From the NCBI GenBank assembly GCA_903894655.1, contig CAITQY010000346.1, forward strand, positions 1 through 6,510: a stretch of 6,510 bases of DNA. The letters run 5' to 3'. A model generated the notes under the pieces. That model searched no databases, was not told the origin of the DNA, and saw only the letters and a list, made by a program, of their open reading frames with translations. Source of the stretch: an uncultured Gemmatimonadota bacterium. GTDB lineage: Bacteria; Gemmatimonadota; Gemmatimonadetes; Gemmatimonadales; Gemmatimonadaceae. Position 1 is the stretch's first letter, and every line of letters begins with the position of its first letter. Of the stretch, positions 1-5,693 are shown one piece after another. The translations under genes and the position numbers were made by a program.

Positions 1-213
1 AAGCGACTGCAGATAGGTGATCTCGGTTTCCCCGAGGACCTGAATGCGCTGATACGGAAAGCGATTGAGATAGCCGGCAAGGACGAGCCCCGGGCTTGAC
101 GCCTCGGGGCTCGTGATCTCACGATCGAGACCGGATGCCGACCCGAGCAGCTCGAGTTCGAGCGGATCCTTCATCCGCTCGAAGAGCGTGCCCACTGTCA
201 GGCGTCGACTCAC
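1..213 (-). CDS. hprK: HPr kinase/phosphorylase, N-terminal fragment (3' end outside window)
   Basis: The frame is open for 71 codons from a GTG at 213 to the window edge. HprK phosphorylates and dephosphorylates a serine of HPr (or its Npr/Crh relatives) in response to metabolic state, in the cytoplasm. Only the N-terminal regulatory domain is visible. It follows the family pattern: LTV-x2-LFER at residues 5-13, GLDREI at 28-33, PGLVLAGY at 41-48, then RIQVLGETEITYL at 56-68. The Walker A loop and the HprK signature that define the catalytic domain lie beyond base 1 and cannot be checked. GTG 213 overlaps the hpf stop as GTGA and has GGAGAG 8 nt upstream. It is preferred over GTG 195 or ATG 174 because it retains the conserved LTV strand. 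The usual Arg before the PG of this domain is Ser here (S40). Identification is by recalled family pattern and is fairly strong despite the truncation. Confidence 0.86.
   Translation of the reverse strand, partial: MSRRLTVGTLFERMKDPLELELLGSASGLDREITSPEASSPGLVLAGYLNRFPYQRIQVLGETEITYLQSL
83..114 (-). repeat. Perfect 10-bp inverted repeat with 12-nt loop, early hprK
   Basis: The arms 83-92 (acgagccccg) and 105-114 (cggggctcgt) are exact reverse complements around a 12-nt loop. It lies about 42 nt downstream of the first hprK hairpin in the transcript and is also inside coding sequence (codons 34-44, around the PGLVL motif). No U-tract follows. Function is unproven. Confidence 0.55.
157..183 (-). 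repeat. Perfect 11-bp inverted repeat with 5-nt loop, early hprK
   Basis: The arms 157-167 (ttcgagcggat) and 173-183 (atccgctcgaa) are exact reverse complements around the 5-nt loop 168-172. In the transcript the loop reads GAAGG, which resembles a Shine-Dalgarno core. The hairpin begins 30 nt after the first base of the hprK start codon, spanning about codons 11-19. There is no U-tract after it, so it is not a classical terminator. Whether it has a function is unknown; it could stall ribosomes or protect or cleave the message, or be an accident of GC-rich coding. Confidence 0.6.
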
Positions 214-521
214 CCGGTGCGCTCTCCATCAGTGGGGACGCGTCGCGAGCGGCGTACGCGCGACACTTGACGTTCCAGCCGATGTACGGCGACGCTGAGG
301 GCGGGCGCGAACGCACGCGCATCGGCATGGACGAACAGTTCGCGCGATCGCGCGCGGTGCAGCACGATCTCGACGCGGCGGGTGTCCCCGTCTCCCACGA
401 AACGCACAATGGCGTTGGCGACGCGATGCAATCGCTTCGCGAGACGGATGACAGCGGCTTCGGCCTGTGCGCGGAGCGATTCCGACACTTCGGCATGGTG
501 CGCGTGCAGGATGATCTCCAT
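210..521 (-). CDS. hpf: Short ribosome hibernation promoting factor (HPF/RaiA, S30AE family)
   Basis: A 103-residue protein with the β-α-β-β-β-α plan of the S30AE family. An N-terminal strand (MEIILHAHHAEVS, 1-13) leads into a basic helix with RLAKRLHRV (26-34). Strands with VEIVLHR (50-56) and ELFVHADA (61-68) follow, then a C-terminal helix HRLERQVSRVRR (80-91) and a basic tail. Family members bind the decoding and mRNA channel of the 30S subunit and inactivate ribosomes in slow growth. It has the short form's length and lacks the C-terminal dimerisation domain of long HPF. The usual D-x-Y-A-A-I-D segment before the last helix is replaced by AFAPALS (70-76), so it is divergent. ATG 521 overlaps the glycosyltransferase stop as TAATG and has a strong purine-rich ribosome-binding tract. 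The adjacent hprK recalls the hpf/ptsN/hprK clusters of proteobacteria. Confidence 0.85.
   Translation of the reverse strand: MEIILHAHHAEVSESLRAQAEAAVIRLAKRLHRVANAIVRFVGDGDTRRVEIVLHRARSRELFVHADARAFAPALSVAVHRLERQVSRVRRSRRVPTDGERTG
222..227 (-). promoter_or_regulatory. Ribosome-binding site supporting the GTG start of hprK
   Basis: GGAGAG on the transcript, 8 nt before GTG 213 and inside the 3' end of hpf. With the GTGA overlap it decides the hprK start in favour of 213 over the in-frame GTG at 195. Confidence 0.65.
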
Positions 522-1666
522 TAGCGACCTTCCTCCTGTCCCACCACCTCGCGGAGGTGAGCTTCAGTCTCTGTGGCGGCGTTTTCCCAAGTGAATGCCT
601 CGGCGAAACGCCGCGCGGCGATCCCCAGGCGTTCGACGAGCGCTCGCTCGCCGCTGAGGTACCGCATCGACTCGGCCATGGCCGCGACATCGCCGTGCGG
701 AACGAGAAACCCTGTCTCGCCATGCCGCACGGACTCGCGAATCCCCGGAGAGTTCGACGCAATCACCGGAGTCCCGCTTGCCGCTGCCTCGAGATTCGTG
801 ATCCCCCATCCCTCTTTAGGTGATGCAAAAACGAACGCCCACGCCCGTCGAAGCAGGGCGCACTTCTGAGTCTCGTCAATCCGCCCTAAAAACCGTACCC
901 GCGAGGCCACCCCAAGGGTTCCTGCCAACAGTTCAAGCTCGGCGCGAAATTCGCCAGCCCCGGCAATCTCCAGTGTAGCCTCGGGAACGCCACATTGTGC
1001 GAACGACCGGAGCACGAGGTCGACCCCTTTGTACTTCTTGAGTCGGCCAAGGTAGGCAAAAACGGGCCGATCCGCACGCTGGGAGGGGTCGGGCGTGTAT
1101 ATGTGCGTGTCGATTCCAGGGAATATGACGCGAATCCGGTCGCGATGCACCCCACGGGAGACCAGATCGTCCCGGGTACTCTCGCTGATGGCCTGGAAGG
1201 CGCAGTGGCGGTAGACAAACGGGAGCGGGCGCTCAGCCAACCACACGGCCGTGGCCAAGGGCGCGGCCAGTTCCTGAAAGGCGGTACCGCCGAACAGGTG
1301 CGGGACGAGGGCCACCACCGGGGGCGACTGCCACCACGGGGTGAAGACCGGCACCTTGTTGATGTCCTCGATCAGGACGTCAAAGTGGTCGTGGGCGAAA
1401 TGGGTGTGCCAATACGCGCGCACGAGCAGGGGGAACGTGGCCCGCGTTCCGACGCGGTGCACCTCGATGCCGTCGAGGCTCGCGCGTGGCGGACAGCCGG
1501 GCCACCCGCCGCAGAGCAACATCACGTGGTGCCCGCGGCTGGCCAGCCGTCCGAAAATTTCGTGCAGATGAATCTCAGCGCCGCCGGCGAGCGGGTTCTC
1601 CCGACACTGCCAGTTGACGACGGCGATCCGCAGCCGGTCGCCCGAACGTGCGGCGGTGCCGGTCAC
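521..1666 (-). CDS. GT4-family glycosyltransferase (group 1, GT-B fold)
   Basis: A 381-residue retaining glycosyltransferase of the GT-B type, acting in the cytoplasm or at the inner membrane face. The N-terminal Rossmann domain starts with RIAVVNWQC (13-21) and the acceptor-side glycine loop AGGAEIHLHEI (27-37). The C-terminal donor domain starts near residue 200 with YLGRLKKYKGVDLVL. It carries the diagnostic E-x7-E (E285 and E293) in SPKEGWGITNLEAAASGTP, followed by SNSPGIRESV and GETGFLV. No transmembrane segment is evident. The donor sugar and acceptor cannot be read from the sequence; cell-surface polysaccharide or glycolipid assembly is a guess from the family. The start is GTG 1666, overlapping the nusB stop as GTGA. 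The upstream sequence has no good Shine-Dalgarno, so translation probably depends on coupling to nusB. No other sugar-pathway gene is in the window. Confidence 0.92.
   Translation of the reverse strand: MTGTAARSGDRLRIAVVNWQCRENPLAGGAEIHLHEIFGRLASRGHHVMLLCGGWPGCPPRASLDGIEVHRVGTRATFPLLVRAYWHTHFAHDHFDVLIEDINKVPVFTPWWQSPPVVALVPHLFGGTAFQELAAPLATAVWLAERPLPFVYRHCAFQAISESTRDDLVSRGVHRDRIRVIFPGIDTHIYTPDPSQRADRPVFAYLGRLKKYKGVDLVLRSFAQCGVPEATLEIAGAGEFRAELELLAGTLGVASRVRFLGRIDETQKCALLRRAWAFVFASPKEGWGITNLEAAASGTPVIASNSPGIRESVRHGETGFLVPHGDVAAMAESMRYLSGERALVERLGIAARRFAEAFTWENAATETEAHLREVVGQEEGR
528..537 (-). promoter_or_regulatory. Strong ribosome-binding site of hpf
   Basis: On the transcript this 10-nt stretch reads AGGAGGAAGG and ends 6 nt before the hpf ATG at 521. 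It is the best Shine-Dalgarno sequence in the window. It lies inside the last codons of the glycosyltransferase. hpf may therefore be translated more efficiently than its upstream neighbour, as expected for a ribosome-binding protein needed in stoichiometric amounts (inference). Confidence 0.8.
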
Positions 1667-2178
1667 AGGCGCCCGAGTTTGCGGGCGTAGGCATCGAGCA
1701 CGCCGTTCACGAAGCGCGCGCTGCGGGTGGTGCCGTAGCGTTCGGCCAGATGCACGGCTTCCTGCAGCACCACCTTGACCGGTGCCTCGTTGCGATCGAG
1801 TTCAGCGGCCGCGAGGCGCAGCACGCTGCGTTCGATGGCGCCGAGTCGTTCGAGCCGCCAGTTGTTGGTGACCTGCGCGAGATCCGCGTCGAGGGCCGCA
1901 CACTTGTCGGCCACGGTGGCGACGAGACGCGACGCGAACTGACGCTCCTCGGGATCGACGGCGAGATCGTCGAATACGTGAATGGCAATCTTCCGCAGCT
2001 GCGTGAGATCACGGAGATCGGCCGCGTACAGCGCCTGGAGTGCACGGGCGCGCCCGCGGGTTTCCACGCGCTCGACTTTCGTCGCGGCGCGATTACCGCG
2101 CGAGCGGCGTCCGGGGCGCGGCGCCAGTGGTTCCTGGACCGGCGTGTCCCAGAAGGCGTCGTCCTGCATGTTGGACAC
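1663..2178 (-). CDS. nusB: Transcription antitermination protein NusB
   Basis: A 171-residue NusB, which with NusE (S10) binds boxA RNA and promotes antitermination, mainly in rRNA operons. The all-helical NusB domain begins near residue 40 with RGRARALQALYAADL. It continues through NNWRLERLGAIERSVLRLAAAEL (105-127, two conserved helices), the EAVHLAERYG segment (140-149) and the signature FVNGVLD (156-162). NusB proteins are usually about 130-150 residues; here some 38 residues precede the domain, with a basic patch (PGRRSRGNR, 22-30). The start taken is GTG 2178, which shares one base with the ribH stop (TAGTG) and has AAGGGG 7 nt upstream. ATG 2169 is the alternative but would sit 16 nt from that site. 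The ribH-nusB neighbourhood is common in bacteria. Confidence 0.95.
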   Translation of the reverse strand: MSNMQDDAFWDTPVQEPLAPRPGRRSRGNRAATKVERVETRGRARALQALYAADLRDLTQLRKIAIHVFDDLAVDPEERQFASRLVATVADKCAALDADLAQVTNNWRLERLGAIERSVLRLAAAELDRNEAPVKVVLQEAVHLAERYGTTRSARFVNGVLDAYARKLGRL

Positions 2179-2669
2179 TATTCGTCCCCTTCGGACTCTT
2201 CGGGCGGCATCACCTGATCGAACAGGTCGAGCATTTCGAGCGCCGCCATCGCGGCTTCCGCGCCCTTGTTGCCATGCACGCCACCGGCGCGTGCCTCGGC
2301 CTGCTCCATGTTGTCGGTGGTGAGCACACCCATCGTGACCGGTACGTCGAAGTCACGCATGGCATCCATGAGGCCGCGCGAGGTTTCGCCGGCGACGATA
2401 TCGAAGTGCGGCGTATCGCCGCGCACGACGGCACCCACAGCCACCGCAGCGTCGTAGCGCTCGGTGGCGAGGGCACGGCGCACCGCGACCGGGATCTCCC
2501 AAGCCCCGGGGACCCAGAGCACGTCGATGTCTTCGAACTTGACGCCCTGCTCTACCAACGCCCCCACCGCCCCTTCGGCGAGCGGCATGGTGATGCCCTC
2601 GTTGAAGCGACTGGCGACGACGACAATGCGGCGACCTTCACCGCGCGGACTACCGTTGAACTCGGCCAT
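2178..2669 (-). CDS. ribH: 6,7-dimethyl-8-ribityllumazine synthase
   Basis: A 163-residue RibH that condenses 5-amino-6-ribitylamino-uracil with 3,4-dihydroxy-2-butanone 4-phosphate, the penultimate step to riboflavin. Family members assemble into pentamers or 60-mer capsids. Visible motifs are ASRFNEGIT (19-27, pyrimidine stacking on F22), VPGAWEIP (53-60), GAVVRGDTPHFD (79-90) with the catalytic-position H88, GVLTTDN (114-120), and R127 in EARAG, the phosphate-binding arginine. GNKGAEAA closes the core. The C-terminus is extended and acidic (PPEESEGDE). The length is normal. ATG 2669 lies 12 nt after the ribBA stop. The upstream sequence has no clear Shine-Dalgarno, so coupling to ribBA is likely. 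Confidence 0.97.
   Translation of the reverse strand: MAEFNGSPRGEGRRIVVVASRFNEGITMPLAEGAVGALVEQGVKFEDIDVLWVPGAWEIPVAVRRALATERYDAAVAVGAVVRGDTPHFDIVAGETSRGLMDAMRDFDVPVTMGVLTTDNMEQAEARAGGVHGNKGAEAAMAALEMLDLFDQVMPPEESEGDE
2186..2191 (-). promoter_or_regulatory. Ribosome-binding site supporting the GTG start of nusB
   Basis: AAGGGG on the transcript, 7 nt before GTG 2178 and inside the acidic tail codons of ribH. The spacing is right for the GTG and too long (16 nt) for the ATG at 2169. Confidence 0.6.
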
Positions 2670-2681
2670 CAGGAATACGTC

Positions 2682-3920
2682 TCAGATTGCGAACAGGTGA
2701 CCGAGCTTGGTGCGCTTCGTTTCAAGATACGAGGCGTTTTCGTCGGTGGAGGGAGCTTCGATGCGGACGCGATCCTTGAGGATCAGGCCGTAGCCATCGA
2801 GGCCCACGAGCTTGCGGGGATTGTTGGTCAGCACGCGAATGGACTGCACGCCCATGTCGAGGAGAATCTGCGCGCCGATCCCGTAGTTGCGCAGGTCATC
2901 CTTGAATCCGAGCTGTTCATTGGCTTCGACCGTGTCGGCGCCTTTGTCCTGTAGTTCGTATGCCTTGAGCTTGTTGAGTAAGCCGATGCCACGGCCTTCC
3001 TGATCAAGGTACACGATGACGCCCTTCCCCTCGGCCTGAATCATCTGCATGGCGGTATCGAGCTGCCAGCCGCAATCGCAACGACGGGAGTGAAAGACGT
3101 CGCCGGTGAGGCATTTGGAGTGCATGCGCACGAGCACACCCTCACCCTTCTCCACGTCGCCGAACGCGATCGCGATGTGCTCGCGCGCATCGACATCGTT
3201 CTGGTAGCCCACGATCCGCCACTCGCCGTACTCGGTGGGCAGCCGCGCCTCGGCCACGCGATGCACGAGGCGCTCGTGCTTCAGGCGATACGCGACGAGC
3301 TGCGCGATCGTGATGAACGTCAGGCCGTGCGTCTTGGCGAAGACTTCGAGCTGCGGACGACGCGAGGTGGTGCCATCCTTGTTCAGGATTTCGCAGATCA
3401 CGCCGGCCGAGCGCAGCCCGGCGAGCCGCGCGAGATCGACGGCCGCTTCGGTGTGCCCGACCCGCTGCAGCACGCCCCCATCGCGCGCCCGCAACGGATG
3501 AATGTGTCCCGGTACCCGAAGGTCGGCGCGCGTGCTGTTGGGATCGACGGCCACGCGGATGGTGGTCGCGCGATCGCTGGCACTGATCCCGGTGCTCACG
3601 CCGTACTTCGCCGCGGCATCGATGCTCACCGTGAAGGCGGTATGCATGGCCTCGGTATTCTCGTCGACCTGCATCTCGAGTCCGAGATGGTCGGCCAGCG
3701 CATTCTCCATCGCGAGGCAGATCATGCCCTTCGCCTCGAGCATGAAGTTGACCATTTCGGGCGTCACCATTTCGGCGCCGCACACGAGGTCACCTTCGTT
3801 CTCGCGATCTTCGTCATCGGCGACGATGACGAACTTGCCCGCGGCGATGTCGATCAAGGCTTGCTCGACCGTGCCGAACGTCATGTCCTGCGCCTCTTCG
3901 CCCGTGCCCGTTGCCGTCAT
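2682..3920 (-). CDS. ribBA: Bifunctional DHBP synthase / GTP cyclohydrolase II
   Basis: A 412-residue fusion supplying both riboflavin precursors. Residues about 14-215 are the RibB half, converting ribulose 5-phosphate to 3,4-dihydroxy-2-butanone 4-phosphate. It shows DDEDRENEGDL (35-45, acidic metal-binding loop), HTAFTVSID (93-101), TGISASDRATTIR (110-122), PGHIHPLRAR (137-146) and GHTEAAVDL (155-163). The RibA half follows, opening GTP to the diaminopyrimidine. It has zinc cysteines C270, C281 and C283, Q286, DQEGRGIGL (306-314), TVEAN (330-334), the D342-x-R344 pair and TNNPRK (365-370). All these match functional positions of GTP cyclohydrolase II, so both halves look active. One oddity is K269, where the family has Glu (HSECLTGD). 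The protein ends ETKRTKLGHLFAI, normal for the family. ATG 3920 overlaps the ribE stop as ATGA. Confidence 0.97.
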   Translation of the reverse strand: MTATGTGEEAQDMTFGTVEQALIDIAAGKFVIVADDEDRENEGDLVCGAEMVTPEMVNFMLEAKGMICLAMENALADHLGLEMQVDENTEAMHTAFTVSIDAAAKYGVSTGISASDRATTIRVAVDPNSTRADLRVPGHIHPLRARDGGVLQRVGHTEAAVDLARLAGLRSAGVICEILNKDGTTSRRPQLEVFAKTHGLTFITIAQLVAYRLKHERLVHRVAEARLPTEYGEWRIVGYQNDVDAREHIAIAFGDVEKGEGVLVRMHSKCLTGDVFHSRRCDCGWQLDTAMQMIQAEGKGVIVYLDQEGRGIGLLNKLKAYELQDKGADTVEANEQLGFKDDLRNYGIGAQILLDMGVQSIRVLTNNPRKLVGLDGYGLILKDRVRIEAPSTDENASYLETKRTKLGHLFAI

Positions 3921-4540
3921 GCGACTTCAACCCCTGCGCTGCGCCAAGGCGTCAGCAACCGTTCGACGTGCTTCGCGAGCACATCGGCTTCCACATGCAC
4001 CCGATCGCCGGCGACGAGTTCGCCAAGCGTGGTATGCCGTTTCGTGTATTCGATGATGGACAGCTGAACGCCGTCGTCGTGCAACGCGTTCACGGTGAGG
4101 CTCACGCCGTTCACCGTGATGGAGCCGTGCGCGACCATGAGCGGTCGGAGGGCGACGGGGAGTACCACATCGACGAGCCACGCATCGCCGACCTGTTCGG
4201 TACGGGCAATGACGCCGAGATCATCGACGTGGCCGAGTACCATGTGGCCGCCGAGTCGATCACCGAGGCGCATGGCGCGCTCGAGGTTGACCCGAGCGCC
4301 GGCGGGCCAGGCATTGATGGTGGTGCGACCGAGCGTGGTGATCACGGCGGCCACGGTGAACCACCCGCTGCCGTCGTCGTTCACGCCATGCTCGCGCACC
4401 GTCAGGCACGCGCCGTTGACGGCGATGCTCTCGCCGTCGACCAGGTCGGTATCTCGGCAACGGATGCGCAATTCGCGCCCGGCCGGCGTGTCGGCGACGT
4501 GGGTGATAAGTCCCAGGTCGTCCACGAGCCCCGTGAACAT
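3917..4540 (-). CDS. ribE: Riboflavin synthase, alpha chain
   Basis: A 207-residue riboflavin synthase (the gene is called ribC in E. coli), which dismutates two 6,7-dimethyl-8-ribityllumazine molecules to riboflavin plus the pyrimidine intermediate. It has the expected two tandem lumazine-binding barrels. The first begins with the near-invariant MFTGLV and contains ESIAVNGACLTV (37-48). The linker region has VNLERAMRLGDRLGGH (84-99) and GHVDDLG (103-109, with the conserved His). The second barrel repeats the motif as GSITVNGVSLTV (139-150). It ends in a helix (VLAKHVERLL) that mediates trimerisation in the family. The MFTG start fixes ATG 4540, 7 nt after the ribD stop. GGAG lies about 12 nt upstream and GAGAGG directly abuts the ATG, so the ribosome site is poor and coupling to ribD is likely. 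Confidence 0.97.
   Translation of the reverse strand: MFTGLVDDLGLITHVADTPAGRELRIRCRDTDLVDGESIAVNGACLTVREHGVNDDGSGWFTVAAVITTLGRTTINAWPAGARVNLERAMRLGDRLGGHMVLGHVDDLGVIARTEQVGDAWLVDVVLPVALRPLMVAHGSITVNGVSLTVNALHDDGVQLSIIEYTKRHTTLGELVAGDRVHVEADVLAKHVERLLTPWRSAGVEVA
3931..3935 (-). promoter_or_regulatory. Ribosome-binding site of ribBA
   Basis: AGGGG on the transcript, 10 nt before ATG 3920 and within the last codons of ribE. The spacing is slightly long, but the ATGA overlap with ribE also favours re-initiation here. Confidence 0.5.
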
Positions 4541-4547
4541 CCTCTCG

Positions 4548-5693
4548 TCAGTCTCCAGAAACAGCGTAGACGGTCATCAGGTCGGCACCCAGTGCCTTCC
4601 GCTCCACGACGCGAAACCGAGGCGCCTGCCCGGCCCGCTGCGATGGAAACGCCGCGAAAGCCGACAAGGCGCCGGCGCCGAGGATGACCGGTGCCTGAAA
4701 GATAACCAGTCGGTCGACGAGTCCGTCGGCCAGCAGCGAAGACCCGAGGGTGGCCCCACCCTCGACCAACAGATGGCGGACGCCGCGGGTGCTCAGGTGG
4801 CGCATCGCCTCGGCCAGCGAAGTGACGGCGTACGCCTCGACGCCGGCAGCACGGAGCGCGGCCTCGGCGCTGTGCGACGAGCCGTCGGTGATAGCGAGCA
4901 CCGGCAGCTCGCGAGCCGTTTGGACCAGCTGCGCGTGCAGCGGTAGGCGGGCCTTCCGGTCGAACACGATGCGCAGGGGCGGCCGGCGCGGCGGGAGCGC
5001 ATGGCGGACCGTGAGCGCGGGGTCGTCGGCGAGCGCGGTGCCGATCCCGACAGCGATCGCATCGCTTTCGGCGCGGAGGCAGTGCACGGCCGCGCGGGCC
5101 TCCTCGCCGGTGAGCCAACCAGGCTGCCGCGAGGCGTCGACGATCGCCCCGTCGATCGAGACCGCCAGCTTCAGGGTTACGAAGGGACGCTCGGCGCCAC
5201 GCGCGGCGAAGAAGAACGGCGCGTTCTGATCGTGAGCCTCCCGTTCGAGGATGCCACTCACCACGTCGATACCGGCGGCGGCCACGCGTGCCGCCCCACC
5301 GGCCGCCTTCGGGTTGGGGTCGTGCGCCGCAAAGACCACCCGTGCCACCCCGGCGGCGATCAAGGCCTCGGAGCATGGCCCGGTCTTCCCGGTGTGGTTG
5401 CAGGGCTCAAGCGAGACGTAGGCGGTGGCGCCGCGAGCCAGCGGGCCGGCGGCACGGAGGGCGGCGACTTCGGCGTGGGCGTGTCCGTACTCCGCGTGCC
5501 AGCCTTCGCCGACGACGTGGCCGTCACGCACGATCACCGCCCCCACCTTGGGATTCGGCGACACGCGCCCTCCCCCGCGCTCGGCAAGTTCGAGGGCGCG
5601 ACGCATGAAGCGCGCGTCGTCGGCTGCCGATGCGGGCGGAGGCCCGCTAAAAGCGGAAGGCGATTCCGAGCGATCCGTATCGATACCCTTCAT
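4548..5693 (-). CDS. ribD: Bifunctional diaminohydroxyphosphoribosylaminopyrimidine deaminase / 5-amino-6-(5-phosphoribosylamino)uracil reductase
   Basis: A 381-residue RibD carrying out the second and third pyrimidine-branch steps of riboflavin synthesis. The deaminase domain (about 27-150) has SPNPKVGAVIV (45-55), HAE at 73-75 (zinc His and proton-shuttle Glu) and PC-x8-C (C98 and C107), the remaining zinc ligands. DPNP (125-128) follows. The NADPH-dependent reductase domain (about 169-375) has KLAVSIDG (175-182), TGEEAR (194-199), GIGTALADDPALTVR (215-229) and VEGGATL (309-315). The frame is open up to 5798. I chose ATG 5693 because it is the only start that keeps the conserved DDARFMRRAL helix; the next Met, at 5606, cuts into it. 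This gives a loose 25-residue Ser/Pro/Asp-rich leader and a 47-bp overlap with the barrel gene upstream. The exact start is moderately certain; the function is clear. Confidence 0.95.
   Translation of the reverse strand: MKGIDTDRSESPSAFSGPPPASAADDARFMRRALELAERGGGRVSPNPKVGAVIVRDGHVVGEGWHAEYGHAHAEVAALRAAGPLARGATAYVSLEPCNHTGKTGPCSEALIAAGVARVVFAAHDPNPKAAGGAARVAAAGIDVVSGILEREAHDQNAPFFFAARGAERPFVTLKLAVSIDGAIVDASRQPGWLTGEEARAAVHCLRAESDAIAVGIGTALADDPALTVRHALPPRRPPLRIVFDRKARLPLHAQLVQTARELPVLAITDGSSHSAEAALRAAGVEAYAVTSLAEAMRHLSTRGVRHLLVEGGATLGSSLLADGLVDRLVIFQAPVILGAGALSAFAAFPSQRAGQAPRFRVVERKALGADLMTVYAVSGD

Noticed and set aside
83..114. Intrinsic terminator at the start of hprK
   Set aside because: The stem is strong, but no U-tract follows and the hprK frame continues with conserved family residues, so it is not treated as a terminator.
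995..1690. Plus-strand open frame (231 codons) opposite the glycosyltransferase
   Set aside because: Antisense shadow of a GT4 enzyme with clear E-x7-E and glycine-loop motifs; no Shine-Dalgarno and no domain.
2040..2954. Plus-strand open frame (304 codons) across nusB, ribH and ribBA
   Set aside because: It lies antisense to three confident genes, crosses their junctions and has no family pattern.
3090..4067. Long plus-strand open frame opposite ribBA (325 codons)
   Set aside because: Its frame is a GC-driven shadow: the opposite strand encodes RibBA with all catalytic motifs, and the plus-strand product is rich in His/Arg/Asp with no recognisable domain.
4668..4679. 12-bp perfect palindrome ggcgccggcgcc inside ribD
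   Set aside because: It has no loop and sits in Gly/Ala codons of the RibD C-terminal part; repetitive GC codons explain it and no second copy was noticed.
4402..5376. Minus-strand open frame (324 codons) overlapping ribD and ribE
   Set aside because: Its product is almost entirely Arg/Gly/Ala, typical of an off-frame read of GC-rich coding sequence; RibD in the other frame has the zinc and reductase motifs.
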